A stretch of DNA of 64,000 bases from contig NZ_CP013023.1 in NCBI RefSeq assembly GCF_001421015.2, positions 4,457,501-4,521,500 of the forward strand, read 5' to 3'. The notes beneath the pieces are model-generated. The model saw only the letters and a list, made by a program, of their open reading frames with translations, ran no database searches and was not told the DNA's origin. The stretch comes from Paenibacillus bovis (GTDB lineage Bacteria > Bacillota > Bacilli > Paenibacillales > Paenibacillaceae). Positions 54,872-63,737 of the stretch are shown here, one piece after another; the first letter of the stretch is position 1, and each line of letters opens with the position of its first letter. The position numbers and the translations under genes were made by a program.

Positions 54872-56557
54872 TTATACTTTGAAACGGTGTACAAGAACTT
54901 GCAGTTCTTCGGCCAGATCGGTCAGGGAAGCGGCAGAATACATAATCTCTTCACTCGATGCCAGCTGCTCTTCGGTAGCTGCAGCAATTTCCTGCGTACT
55001 GCCGGAGATATCACGCGTGCCCTGGTTCACTTGATTCATCGCATGGGAAGATTCGGTAAAGTCATGATTCATCTGGACGGTATGCTGGGCAATCTCGCTG
55101 GTTTTGCCAGAGATATCCTCAACCGCCTGCAAAATGCGGGTAAACTGCTCGACTGTCGAACGGGTTACTTCACTACCTGCTGCTACGTCTGCTTTGACTG
55201 TCTGAATCGCACCCAGCGTGGATTGGGTCTCTGTCTGGATACGTGTAACCAGATCCTTGATCTGCTGGGTAGCAGCAGCTGACTGTTCAGCCAGCTTGCG
55301 CACTTCATCAGCAACTACAGCAAATCCTTTGCCGTGTTCACCGGCACGGGCAGCCTCGATAGCCGCATTCAATGCCAGCAAATTGGTCTGTGCAGACACT
55401 TCATTGATCAATGTGGTCATCGCATCAATCTGACTCGCATGAGCAGCCAGTACCGTTACGCTCTGATCGGCCTGATCGACAGACTGATGAATAGAGTTCA
55501 TCTGGTCACCAACCTGACGAATAGAATGGGAACCCTCTTCTGCCTGCTGGCGCATCGTATTGGAGAAATCCGCCATATCAGTCGCATTGACAGAAATCGT
55601 CGACAATTTATCGAGCGAATTCTGCAAAGTCTCGCTGGTACGATCCAGCTCGCGTGTCTGACGTCCTGCCTGATCGGCAATGACCTGCATCGATTCGGCA
55701 ACCTGTTGGGAAGTTGCTTTGGACTGTCCTGCACTGGCGGAGAATTCCTCTGCCGACGCAGCGACCATTTCGGAAGAAGCACCGATCTGGCTGACAATAT
55801 CCCGCAGGGAAGCGACAAACTTGTTGAAGCTTGCGGCCAGCATGCCAAACTCGTCTTTTTGCTTGATATCAATCTGCTGCGTGAGGTCTGCTTCGCCTTC
55901 AGCAATATCTGTCATTTGTTTGTTCAGCAGATTCAGCGGCTTCAGGATCGAACGCAGCAAAATAATACCGAGTATAATGCCCACTACAGAAGCTGCAATC
56001 GTTACAATAAGCAGAATCAGATTGCTAAGCTTGGCTTTTTGATCATTGCTGGCTTTTAATTGAACCACATCATCAGCAAGTGTATTCACCAGTTCATCTA
56101 CTGCCGGTGTAAGCACTTCCTTACGCAGTGTGCGCTCTTCTCCAAAATGCAGTGAAGTTGCCGCCTGCTCATCCTGTGCACGAAGGGCAACCATTTTCTC
56201 GTTCATGGCGATAGCTTGAGTCAAAATGTCGTTCAATTTCTGTGCGGAAGAGAGATAGTCCTGACCATAGGGTGACTGCTGGATCGTTGTCAGCGTCTGC
56301 TGAATACCCTGGATTTTCGTTTTCATTCCATCTACATAATCCGGCTTGCCTGTCAACAAATAACCGCGTTCATCATTGGAGAGTCCTGACAAAAGGAATT
56401 CCAAATGTTTGGTATGCTCCTGCAGCTCCATTTTCCCCTGCAGCGTGCTACTCTGTTCAATCGACTGTGCAATAGTGGTAACCGACAGTGTGCCACTGCC
56501 CAGAATAGAAATAATCAGTATAGATAAAATCAGTATAAGCCTTGTTTTAACCTTCAT
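54872..56557 (-). CDS. Methyl-accepting chemotaxis protein with CHASE3-type sensor
   Basis: 561 residues. Membrane helix 1 (about 7-30), an extracellular helical domain with [20 protein letters not shown], typical of CHASE3, membrane helix 2 (about 180-205), HAMP, and the signalling domain with [20 protein letters not shown] and [20 protein letters not shown]. It feeds the chemotaxis kinase. GGGGG is 8 bases before ATG 56557. A SigD-type promoter lies just upstream. Confidence 0.93.
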   Translation of the reverse strand: MKVKTRLILILSILIISILGSGTLSVTTIAQSIEQSSTLQGKMELQEHTKHLEFLLSGLSNDERGYLLTGKPDYVDGMKTKIQGIQQTLTTIQQSPYGQDYLSSAQKLNDILTQAIAMNEKMVALRAQDEQAATSLHFGEERTLRKEVLTPAVDELVNTLADDVVQLKASNDQKAKLSNLILLIVTIAASVVGIILGIILLRSILKPLNLLNKQMTDIAEGEADLTQQIDIKQKDEFGMLAASFNKFVASLRDIVSQIGASSEMVAASAEEFSASAGQSKATSQQVAESMQVIADQAGRQTRELDRTSETLQNSLDKLSTISVNATDMADFSNTMRQQAEEGSHSIRQVGDQMNSIHQSVDQADQSVTVLAAHASQIDAMTTLINEVSAQTNLLALNAAIEAARAGEHGKGFAVVADEVRKLAEQSAAATQQIKDLVTRIQTETQSTLGAIQTVKADVAAGSEVTRSTVEQFTRILQAVEDISGKTSEIAQHTVQMNHDFTESSHAMNQVNQGTRDISGSTQEIAAATEEQLASSEEIMYSAASLTDLAEELQVLVHRFKV

Positions 56558-56974
56558 TTTGCGTTCCCCCGAATTGTTGTTCTGTAACTAACTTTATTAT
56601 CGGGTTTTTTGCAATATAATTTAGACAAATATTTTGGTGTAATACGACTAATTAACCATTTTCAACCATATTATTCATTATGCTTGTATGTAGACCAATG
56701 AACTATGTATTAGGAACAAGGAACTATTAGCTAATATACTTAATTATATTAATCCTTTAAATTATTTGCACGTTGTTATATGCAGTATAAGAGCCATATG
56801 TATAAATATAAATATTCACAATCATTTGTATCGAATTTCAATAATTCGTAACTTTATAAGCAGATTTTTATTATTTTATACGCTATATTTAAATTATTAA
56901 AATTCTTATTATTTCATGCCGGAGGATTTGCTTTATCTCTTTGGATGAGATAATGAACAGGAGGAACTGCAACA
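56558..56974. other. AT-rich intergenic region, 417 bp
   Basis: Divergent gap. It contains the SigD-type promoter at 56597-56623 for the chemoreceptor. No clear promoter for the DUF3817 gene, no gene and no long repeat were seen in 56640-56950. Confidence 0.5.
56597..56623 (-). promoter_or_regulatory. SigD (motility sigma factor) promoter of the chemoreceptor gene
   Basis: Minus strand: TAAA (56620-56623), 15-base spacer, CCCGATAA (56597-56604). The consensus is TAAA-N15-GCCGATAA; one base differs. Distance to the start codon is about 40 bp. Confidence 0.8.
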
Positions 56975-57301
56975 ATGTTCAAAAATGCAATGTCTCTGCT
57001 GCGGATCGTCGGTAATGTGGAAGCGTTATCTTATCTGCTGTTGGTACTGGTCGCCATGCCGCTTAAATATTGGGCTGATCAGCCGCTGATGGTTACGTAT
57101 GTAGGCATGATTCATGGTGTGCTGTTTGTCAGCTATGCCGCTGTTATCGCTCTGACGCTGGTCATCCGCAAATTGACTTTCAAGCAGGCGGTGCTCGCCA
57201 TGATCGCTTCCATGCTGCCTTTTGGTCCTTTTGTTTTCGATCGCTACCTCAAGCGTCAGGAGCCAACCCTCGTGCCGGAAGCGCGTGTCCAAAAAGGATA
57301 A
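56975..57301 (+). CDS. DUF3817 domain-containing membrane protein
   Basis: 108 residues with three predicted membrane helices. The motif LRIVGNVEALSYLLLVLVAMPLKY, in which the Glu sits inside the first helix, followed by VGMIHGVLFVSYA and a C-terminal PFGPFVFDRYLKR, is characteristic of DUF3817. The family's function is unknown. AGGAGG is 9 bases before ATG 56975. It is upstream of the MFS gene but separated by a hairpin. Confidence 0.85.
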   Translation: MFKNAMSLLRIVGNVEALSYLLLVLVAMPLKYWADQPLMVTYVGMIHGVLFVSYAAVIALTLVIRKLTFKQAVLAMIASMLPFGPFVFDRYLKRQEPTLVPEARVQKG

Positions 57302-57330
57302 TCAAGGGACAGGTACATATTTATTCACTC

Positions 57331-57357
57331 CACGGCTATGGATACATAGCCGTTTTG
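57331..57357 (+). terminator. Hairpin terminator after the DUF3817 gene
   Basis: A perfect 9-bp stem ACGGCTATG with CATAGCCGT and a 4-base loop, followed by only four T in GTTTTGG, so termination may be partial. Confidence 0.55.
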
Positions 57358-57419
57358 GCATGTTCTGTGTACAATAAGGAAACGAGAACTATACATAATA
57401 GAATCACCAGGAGGCCAGG

Positions 57420-58754
57420 ATGCACACTCATATCAAAACGCAGTCTCAGCCTGCTGAAGAACCTTTGTCCATGATCGCCCGCCTGCTCTCTCCGGTTCGG
57501 CAGTCACGGGCTTTTACTTATTTATGGATCGGACAGCTGATTGCCATGCTGGGCAGTTCTGTGACTATGATCATTTTGCCGATTGTAGTCTACAATCTGA
57601 CCGGATCATCCACAATTATGGGATTGGCGATGACCATTTACATTTTACCGAATGTACTGGTGCTTCCCATATCTGGATGGATTGTAGATCATACGGACAG
57701 GGTACGTCTTATTCTGTTTACCAATACGGTACGATTTGCAGTGATGCTGACAGGAGCCATCCTCATTTTTACCGATCAGCTGACGCTGCCCCGTTTGTAC
57801 GTTGGACTAACTTTGTATGGGCTGATGGATGGCATTTTCAATCCGGCTTATGCAGCGCTTCGTGCAGAGATATTCACGCCGGACATTCGTAACGCTGCCA
57901 ATGCGCTGACACAGATGAGCATACAGGGAGTGCGGCTGCTTGGTCCTTCCCTGGGAGGATTGCTGGTTACATTCACTTCTCCGGGAAGCGGATTTGCTCT
58001 GGATTCGCTCACGTATCTGATTTCATTGTTCTGCTTTATGATGCTGGGCCGTCATTTTGTATCCAGCCGGCGTTCTGCCGCAGCGAAGCAGCAGCCTGCT
58101 GCCGGGGAAGAAAGTGGCATCAAGTATACCAAGCCAGACTCTGCCCGGGCTGCGATCTGGCTTGATCTGCTGGAAGGTATCTGGATTCTAAAAAAGATCC
58201 CCTGGCTATGGATTACTATCGTTATTTTCTCCCTGCTGAATATCTGTTATCAGGGAATTATTGCTGTTATGGTTCCCTGGTTATTCAAAGTTCATTACCA
58301 GCTGACACCGCTGCTTTACGGACTGGCTATGGCAGCTACCGGGGTCGGAGCTATTATCGGTGCATTGATTTTTGGTTCAAGGGTGCACTGGCGTCGGCGT
58401 GGATGGATCGGCTATGGCGGTGCACTGCTGAGCGGAATCGCATTATTCCTGTTATCCGTGATTACGTGGACGCCAGGTCTGATTATGGTTATGATGCTGG
58501 AAGGATTCGGGCTGATGATGTTTGCACTTGTCTGGGAGACAAGTCTGCAGGAGCTGGTACCGACCGAGAGCTTTGGACGGGTAGTCAGTCTGGATATGCT
58601 GGGTTCTTTTGCCCTGCTGCCTGTCGGTTATCTGATGGTCGGGTGGCTGGCAGATCAGGTTGGAGGCCTCTTTACGATCGGGCTGTTTGCAGCCTCCGGC
58701 ATGGTGCTTGTTATCATTGGGCTATGTATACCGGCGATTCGGCGATTTGATTAA
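57420..58754 (+). CDS. MFS transporter (MFS_3 / EntS-MefA-like)
   Basis: 444 residues, about 12 membrane helices. FTYLWIGQLIAMLGSSVTMI, the loop WIVDHTDRVRLILFTN (motif A) and RNAANALTQMSIQGVRLLGP are typical of the DHA3/MFS_3 group, which includes enterobactin exporter EntS and macrolide efflux MefA. Substrate unknown. AGGAGG is 5 bases before ATG 57420. Its last 41 bases overlap the reading frame of the convergent small gene at 58714. Confidence 0.87.
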   Translation: MHTHIKTQSQPAEEPLSMIARLLSPVRQSRAFTYLWIGQLIAMLGSSVTMIILPIVVYNLTGSSTIMGLAMTIYILPNVLVLPISGWIVDHTDRVRLILFTNTVRFAVMLTGAILIFTDQLTLPRLYVGLTLYGLMDGIFNPAYAALRAEIFTPDIRNAANALTQMSIQGVRLLGPSLGGLLVTFTSPGSGFALDSLTYLISLFCFMMLGRHFVSSRRSAAAKQQPAAGEESGIKYTKPDSARAAIWLDLLEGIWILKKIPWLWITIVIFSLLNICYQGIIAVMVPWLFKVHYQLTPLLYGLAMAATGVGAIIGALIFGSRVHWRRRGWIGYGGALLSGIALFLLSVITWTPGLIMVMMLEGFGLMMFALVWETSLQELVPTESFGRVVSLDMLGSFALLPVGYLMVGWLADQVGGLFTIGLFAASGMVLVIIGLCIPAIRRFD

Positions 58755-58989
58755 CAGGGATACTGCCGTATGTACTACTCGGAATAAACGGCATAAAAAA
58801 AGAAGCATCATCCCGTAGAATCTGCTTCTTGTGTTTGATTTTTTGCATCCGTTCCTGCTTGCTCGGTGTAATCCGTGTATGCTGTGAGATTGCTGCATAT
58901 TCCTGATTGGATCTGCGTTCCAGGGTTGGTGCTATACTGCCGCTTCGCAGTGCTTTGCGAATAGCCTTTTGTGTTTGTGTACGTGCCAT
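58714..58989 (-). CDS. Small basic protein of unknown function, with abnormal 3' end
   Basis: 91 residues. The first 56 residues (MARTQTQKAIRKALRSGS to KIKHKKQ) are strongly basic and look like a small nucleic-acid- or ribosome-binding protein of the kind common in Paenibacillus. After that the frame continues for 35 residues of different composition, passes through a terminator-like hairpin (58794-58831) and overlaps the end of the MFS gene. A GGGAGTG ribosome site lies about 9 bases before ATG 58989. I suspect the original stop lay near the hairpin and was lost. The true C-terminus is uncertain. Confidence 0.6.
   Translation of the reverse strand: MARTQTQKAIRKALRSGSIAPTLERRSNQEYAAISQHTRITPSKQERMQKIKHKKQILRDDASFFMPFIPSSTYGSIPVNQIAESPVYIAQ
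58794..58831 (-). terminator. Terminator-like hairpin inside the small basic gene
   Basis: Minus strand: AGAAGCA with TGCTTCT around a 15-base loop, then seven T residues. It lies about 80 bp before the stop of the small gene and 40 bp after the MFS stop, whose transcript could also use the hairpin, though with poorer T content. Confidence 0.65.
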
Positions 58990-59081
58990 TTTGATTCACT
59001 CCCAGAATAATAATTAAAGAACACTTTTATTTTACCACTTTTATCCCTAAAAACCCAGCATTTGATTATCACATTTTAGTC

Positions 59082-59131
59082 AATAACGAATAATATGTAA
59101 TTTATACTTACATATTATTCGTTATTTTTTG
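59082..59131 (+). repeat. Perfect 19-bp inverted repeat with T tail
   Basis: AATAACGAATAATATGTAA and TTACATATTATTCGTTATT around a 7-base loop, followed by TTTTG. It sits between divergent genes, 127 bp before the dctA-type start. It has terminator form but no gene ends there. Confidence 0.85.
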
Positions 59132-59258
59132 TTTTTATATTCAAATTACAATAAAAACATTGTGCAATCTGTTAAATAAGCTTGATACAACTATTCTGCT
59201 GCTGCACGCTATGTTATAAAAAGCTACATGGAATAATGTGAAGCCAAGGAGGTTGTTT

Positions 59259-60635
59259 ATGTCCTTTTTCAAATCCCTGTTTTTTCAGATTATTGTAGCT
59301 GTTGTGATTGGTATTGGTGCAGGCATATTGTGGCCCGACTTCGGTGCTATGCTGCAGCCGCTCGGTACTGGTTTTATCAAACTGATCAAAATGCTGATTG
59401 CTCCACTTATTTTCTTTGTAGTCGTAGCAGGAATCGCCAAAGCCGGTGATCTCAAAGCGGTAGGCCGAATCGGTCTGAAAGCGATTATCTGGTTCGAAAT
59501 TGCTACTACTGTTGCTCTGGTACTCGGCCTCGCAGCTGCCAAATGGTTGCGTCCGGGAGCTGGCATGAATATTGATGTTAGTACGCTTGACCCGAACGCA
59601 GTAGCGGCCAAAACGGGTGGAGCGGAGCTGCCTCATACTGTTGATTTTATTCTGAATATGATTCCGACCAGTGCAGTCGATGCTTTTGCACAGAATGCGC
59701 TTTTGCAGGTGCTGCTGCTTGCTTGCCTGTTTGGGACGGCGCTTGCCGCCAGTGATCATGCTTTGAAGCATAATGTACTGACACTGGTTGATCAGATCAT
59801 GGAGCTTATTTTCCGGGTAGTCGGTTATATTATGAAGCTGGCACCGATTGGAGCATTTGGCGCTATCGCCTATACAGTAGGTGCATATGGTACATCTACA
59901 CTTGCTTCTTATGGAATGTTGATTATCGCTTGCTATGTATCGGCACTTTTGTTTTTGCTTTCTCTTGGGCTGGCAGCATGGTGGATTACCGGGATGAATA
60001 TGATACAGTTTATCCGTTATACACGTTCGGAGATTATGCTGGCGATTGGTACAGCCTCGTCCGAGGTAGTTATGCCGCGAATGATGGACAAGCTGACACG
60101 GGCAGGATGCAACCGAGCAGTCGTAGGACTCGTTGTACCTACAGGCTATTCTTTTAATCTGGATGGAGCTTCGATTTATCTGTCGCTGGCAACGGTATTC
60201 CTGGCTCAAGCTGTAGGGATTGATCTGACTCTTACCCAGGAGATTACCATTCTGGCCGTTCTGATGCTAAGTTCCAAAGGAATGGCTGGCGTGCCGGGAT
60301 CTGCTTTTCTCGCTTTGTCTGCTACGGCAGCGGCACTGAATGCATTCCCAGTAGCCGTAGTGGCATTGCTGCTTGGGGCTGATCGATTTATGGATACGAT
60401 GCGCGTATTTACGAATCTGATGGGTAACTGTGTGGCAGCCTTTGTGGTCGCTCGCTGGGAAGGTATGCTGGATACCGAACGTATGAAAACTGTGTTGTCC
60501 GGGCAGATTTCGGATACAGACTTGATCGATCCTGCTCAACCAACTGCTTCCTCCAATCCTCTGTCTCCTGCAGATGAGATTGCCGCTGCTTATGCCAGAA
60601 CACCTTTGCCTGAACCACGCCCCGGTTCGATTTAA
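59259..60635 (+). CDS. Dicarboxylate/amino acid:cation symporter (DctA-like)
   Basis: 458 residues with the eight helices and two hairpin loops of the DAACS family. KMLIAPLIFFVVVAGIAKAGD, the Ser-rich loop AIGTASSEVVMPRM (reentrant hairpin 1), VVGLVVPTGYSFNLDG (the Asn/Asp substrate and cation site) and the SSKGMAGVPGSAF hairpin 2 are all visible. The pattern fits C4-dicarboxylate uptake (succinate, fumarate, malate) with protons or sodium. AAGGAGG is 6 bases before ATG 59259; the upstream in-frame ATG at 59238 lacks a ribosome site. Monocistronic. Confidence 0.9.
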   Translation: MSFFKSLFFQIIVAVVIGIGAGILWPDFGAMLQPLGTGFIKLIKMLIAPLIFFVVVAGIAKAGDLKAVGRIGLKAIIWFEIATTVALVLGLAAAKWLRPGAGMNIDVSTLDPNAVAAKTGGAELPHTVDFILNMIPTSAVDAFAQNALLQVLLLACLFGTALAASDHALKHNVLTLVDQIMELIFRVVGYIMKLAPIGAFGAIAYTVGAYGTSTLASYGMLIIACYVSALLFLLSLGLAAWWITGMNMIQFIRYTRSEIMLAIGTASSEVVMPRMMDKLTRAGCNRAVVGLVVPTGYSFNLDGASIYLSLATVFLAQAVGIDLTLTQEITILAVLMLSSKGMAGVPGSAFLALSATAAALNAFPVAVVALLLGADRFMDTMRVFTNLMGNCVAAFVVARWEGMLDTERMKTVLSGQISDTDLIDPAQPTASSNPLSPADEIAAAYARTPLPEPRPGSI

Positions 60636-60672
60636 GCAGCTCATGGCTGCTCGATCTTAATGAATATGCTAT

Positions 60673-60708
60673 CAAAAAGAGCTGCTGCCCGATCGGACAG
60701 CAGCTCTT
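60673..60708. terminator. Terminator between dctA-like and oxidoreductase genes
   Basis: AAGAGCTGCTG with CAGCAGCTCTT plus inner CCGATCGG. The T run is better on the minus strand, so it mainly ends the oxidoreductase transcript. Confidence 0.82.
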
Positions 60709-60738
60709 GCTTATTTATTCAAAAAAGGAATTCAGCAA

Positions 60739-61764
60739 TTAAGCATTCAGTGTAATTGTTTTGCCTTCGGCCTGGGACTGGAATGCAGCCAGAATAACAT
60801 TCAGTGAACGACGGCCTTCTTCACCGGAGATAATCGGTGCTGTGCCTGTCTGAATACAGCTGATGAATTCGTCCATTACGCCGCTCGCTACCTGTTTCTC
60901 GTTGGTAGCAATCTCGCCGATCTGGTAACGTTCGATTGTACCGTTACGCAGTTCCACGATAACCTGATCCACCGGATCGGTACCGATCTTCATCACGCCA
61001 TTCTCGCACCAGAGTACTGTACCGTTATCTTCGCCACGATAGGATGTCCAGCTCGCTACGAGAGAACCAATAGCTCCGCTGGCCATGCGCAGCAGACAGA
61101 TGGCATTATCATCCACATCCGTATCTGTTTTATCAAGAGTTCCAATAAATGCGCTTACGTTAACAACTTCATCATCCAGCAGCCAGCGGATCATATCCGA
61201 CTTATGTACGCCCAGATCGCCCATTGCGCCCATTACAGCTTCGCCTTTACGGAAGAACCAGCTGTTCTTGCCATCAATACTCCATCCTTCGGGACCAGCA
61301 TGACCAAACGCTGTACGGAAAGTAAGAACGCGGCCCAGGTGACCCTGCTTCAGGATTTCCTTGGCTTTGAGATGCGGAGGCATGAGACGCTGATTATGGG
61401 CAACCATCAGAAATACATTATTCTGCTCCGCTGCCGCGATCATCTCCAGTGCTTCTTCGTCTGATACAGCCATAGGTTTCTCGACGAGTACATGTGCACC
61501 TGCTTTGGATGCGGCAATCGCTACTTCGGCATGCAGTGCATTCGGCGTGCATACGCTTACAGCATCGAACCCACCAGCCGCCAACAATTCTTTATAATCG
61601 GTATAGGCTTTGGCATTATACAAATCTGCATAGCCCTGTGCTCTCTCCAGTACCGGATCAGCAAAAGCAACCAGCTCTACATTCGGGTTTGCTGCGTATT
61701 CTGGAATATGACGACGTTCCGAGATGCTTCCGCATCCGACTACTGCTACTCTGACTTTATCCAT
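60739..61764 (-). CDS. Gfo/Idh/MocA family oxidoreductase
   Basis: 341 residues. The Rossmann motif VRVAVVGCGSISERRHIPEY, CTPNALHAEVAIAASKAGAHVLVEKPMA (the catalytic EKP) near residue 95, and LGVHKSDMIRWLL with the His used for catalysis identify an NAD(P)-dependent sugar or inositol dehydrogenase. The substrate is unknown, and no sugar transporter is adjacent. AGGAGG is 9 bases before ATG 61764. The amino acid ABC genes upstream on the same strand end at their own terminator. Confidence 0.9.
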   Translation of the reverse strand: MDKVRVAVVGCGSISERRHIPEYAANPNVELVAFADPVLERAQGYADLYNAKAYTDYKELLAAGGFDAVSVCTPNALHAEVAIAASKAGAHVLVEKPMAVSDEEALEMIAAAEQNNVFLMVAHNQRLMPPHLKAKEILKQGHLGRVLTFRTAFGHAGPEGWSIDGKNSWFFRKGEAVMGAMGDLGVHKSDMIRWLLDDEVVNVSAFIGTLDKTDTDVDDNAICLLRMASGAIGSLVASWTSYRGEDNGTVLWCENGVMKIGTDPVDQVIVELRNGTIERYQIGEIATNEKQVASGVMDEFISCIQTGTAPIISGEEGRRSLNVILAAFQSQAEGKTITLNA

Positions 61765-61935
61765 GAATCCTATTCCTCCTAGAATTGAAGTAAAGTGCTC
61801 AACAGTTATCTTATCGAATTCCTGGCTATTAATCCAGCACCTGGGGAATAATTACCCAAATTTAGATAAACCGGACGATAATTTGCGATAAAAATATATC
61901 AACAAGCAAAGATTCTAGGCACCCTGAATATAACA

Positions 61936-61981
61936 AAAGAGCAACCCTTTCCGGTCAGTATCGGCAAGGATTGCTCTTTAT
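61936..61981 (-). terminator. Terminator of the amino acid ABC operon
   Basis: Minus strand: AAAGAGCAATCC with GGGTTGCTCTTT, then TTGTT. It lies about 100 bp after the ATPase stop. The rest of the 320-bp gap (61765-62084) is AT-rich with no gene. Confidence 0.75.
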
Positions 61982-62084
61982 CTTTCCTGTATCATTCACT
62001 TTATCCTGTTAAAAAAGCAGCAGATGGTGCAGCAGTGGCGCAGCATCTATATTCGTCCATATAACGCCTGCATGGGTCTTTGAC

Positions 62085-62840
62085 TTAAATATCTTCTCCA
62101 CTGATCCGGTTCATAAACTGCTGTGCACGGGCACTCTGCGGATGATTAATCACCTGATCTGGCGGTCCCTGTTCGATGATATGACCACCATCCATCAGAA
62201 TAACATGATCTGCTACATCCGCAGCAAACTTCATCTCGTGGGTAACAATGACCATTGTGCGTCCTTCCAGAGCCAGCTGCTTGATTACACGCAGCACTTC
62301 ACCCACCAGTTCGGGGTCCAGTGCCGAGGTAGGTTCATCGAACAACAGCACATCCGGCTCCATCGCCATCGCGCGGGCGATCCCCACACGCTGCTGCTGA
62401 CCACCAGACAGCTGATGAGGATAATAATGCCCGCGATCTCCGAGTCCTACTTTTTCCAGCAGGCCCTGTGCTGTTTTGAATGCCTGTGCTTTGTCTTTTT
62501 TCTGCACGACAACAGGGCCTTCCATAATGTTATCCATCACATTTTTGTGCGGGAACAGATTATAGGATTGAAATACCATCCCGGTACGCTTACGTAGCTC
62601 AGTGACTTCACGACTGGCAATTTTGCGTCCCGGTTGAAAATTCAGTTCACGGTCACTCAGCTTCATCGTGCCTTGATCCGGCATTTCCAGCAGATTAATA
62701 CAGCGAAGCAGAGTCGTCTTCCCCGAACCGGAAGGTCCAATAATCGCGAGTACTTTTCCTTTTTCCAGATTCACATCAATTCCCTTGAGCACTTCCAGGG
62801 AACCGAACGCTTTGTGCAAATTGCGAATCTCCAGCATCAT
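62085..62840 (-). CDS. Polar amino acid ABC transporter, ATP-binding protein
   Basis: 251 residues. Walker A GPSGSGKTTL, signature LSGGQQQRVGIARA, Walker B LLFDEPTSALDPE and switch His in VTHEM. It is closest in pattern to GlnQ/TcyN-type importers. It energises uptake through the permease encoded upstream. The start is ATG 62840 (the first of two ATGs), with AAGGAG about 10 bases upstream. It is the last gene of the operon, 71 bp after the permease gene. Confidence 0.9.
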   Translation of the reverse strand: MMLEIRNLHKAFGSLEVLKGIDVNLEKGKVLAIIGPSGSGKTTLLRCINLLEMPDQGTMKLSDRELNFQPGRKIASREVTELRKRTGMVFQSYNLFPHKNVMDNIMEGPVVVQKKDKAQAFKTAQGLLEKVGLGDRGHYYPHQLSGGQQQRVGIARAMAMEPDVLLFDEPTSALDPELVGEVLRVIKQLALEGRTMVIVTHEMKFAADVADHVILMDGGHIIEQGPPDQVINHPQSARAQQFMNRISGEDI

Positions 62841-62911
62841 CGTTGAATCACTCCTTTGCCTCAAAATAAAAGGATATCTTGTTTATTCATTATGATTGGA
62901 ATCGAATGTAA

Positions 62912-63580
62912 TCAGCTGGAAAGTGAACGACCCAGCCGTTTCTCCAGATAGCTCTGCAGTACAAACAGTACCGAGGTGAAAATTAGATAAATGACAGCCG
63001 CTTCCGCATACAGAATCAATGCCTCATACGTACGCGCTACGACCTGCTGTGATTTGTAGAACAATTCGATGTACGTAATACTAGAAGCCAGCGAAGTATC
63101 CTTGACCAGCCCGATAAAAGAGTTCGCCAGCGGCGGTACCGATACACGGGCTGCCTGTGGCAAAATAACCCGGCGCAGTGCCTGACCGCGCGTCATACCG
63201 ATCGAATAAGCGGCTTCCCATTGTCCTTTGGGTACCGACTGGATAGCAGATCGTACAATCTCCGAACCATAAGCCCCTACACTCAACGAGAAACCGATCA
63301 AGGCTGCAACAAACGCAGGCAGTATGATACCGATCGTCGGCAGACCGTAAAAGATAATAAAGAGTTGCACCAGCAATGGCGTTCCCCGAATAATCCATAC
63401 ATATACACGGGCAATAAATTTCAAAATACGCACGCCGGAGATTTGCGCCAGCGCTGTCAGCACAGCCAATACCAATCCGATAGCAAAAGAACTAATCGCC
63501 AGCGGAAGTGTGTACTTTAGTGCGGCTTCAAATAAAGGCCAGAAGGAGTCGAGTACAATTTGGATCTGGCGGTCATTCAT
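62912..63580 (-). CDS. Polar amino acid ABC transporter, permease
   Basis: 222 residues, about five membrane helices. VWIIRGTPLLVQLFIIFYGLP and the EAA loop EAAYSIGMTRGQALRRVILPQA are diagnostic of HisM/GlnP-type permeases. The detailed sequence is similar to cystine permeases of the TcyL/TcyM group; substrate remains an inference. GAGGAGG is 8 bases before ATG 63580. A hairpin separates it from the binding-protein gene upstream. Confidence 0.9.
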   Translation of the reverse strand: MNDRQIQIVLDSFWPLFEAALKYTLPLAISSFAIGLVLAVLTALAQISGVRILKFIARVYVWIIRGTPLLVQLFIIFYGLPTIGIILPAFVAALIGFSLSVGAYGSEIVRSAIQSVPKGQWEAAYSIGMTRGQALRRVILPQAARVSVPPLANSFIGLVKDTSLASSITYIELFYKSQQVVARTYEALILYAEAAVIYLIFTSVLFVLQSYLEKRLGRSLSS

Positions 63581-63644
63581 CGCTATTCCTCCTCAGGGTA
63601 AAGTATAATTTCGGATATTCCTATCGGTTTACAGGAGTTCTCAT

Positions 63645-63690
63645 AAAAACACAATATCTTGACGTCCCTTGGGAGCGTCAAGATATTGTG
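63645..63690 (-). terminator. Intercistronic hairpin between binding-protein and permease genes
   Basis: A perfect 15-bp stem CACAATATCTTGACG with CGTCAAGATATTGTG, an inner CCC/GGG pairing, and a TTTTT tail on the minus strand. It probably stops most transcripts after the binding-protein gene. Confidence 0.85.
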
Positions 63691-63737
63691 CTGCAACAGG
63701 TGAAACGGCAATCTACCGTTTACTGTTCATTATCCAA

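Noticed and set aside
59214..60209. A 331-codon open frame antisense to the dctA-type gene
   Set aside because: Composition is extremely Ser/Asn/Cys/His-rich, as expected from the reverse of a membrane protein gene. No ribosome site.
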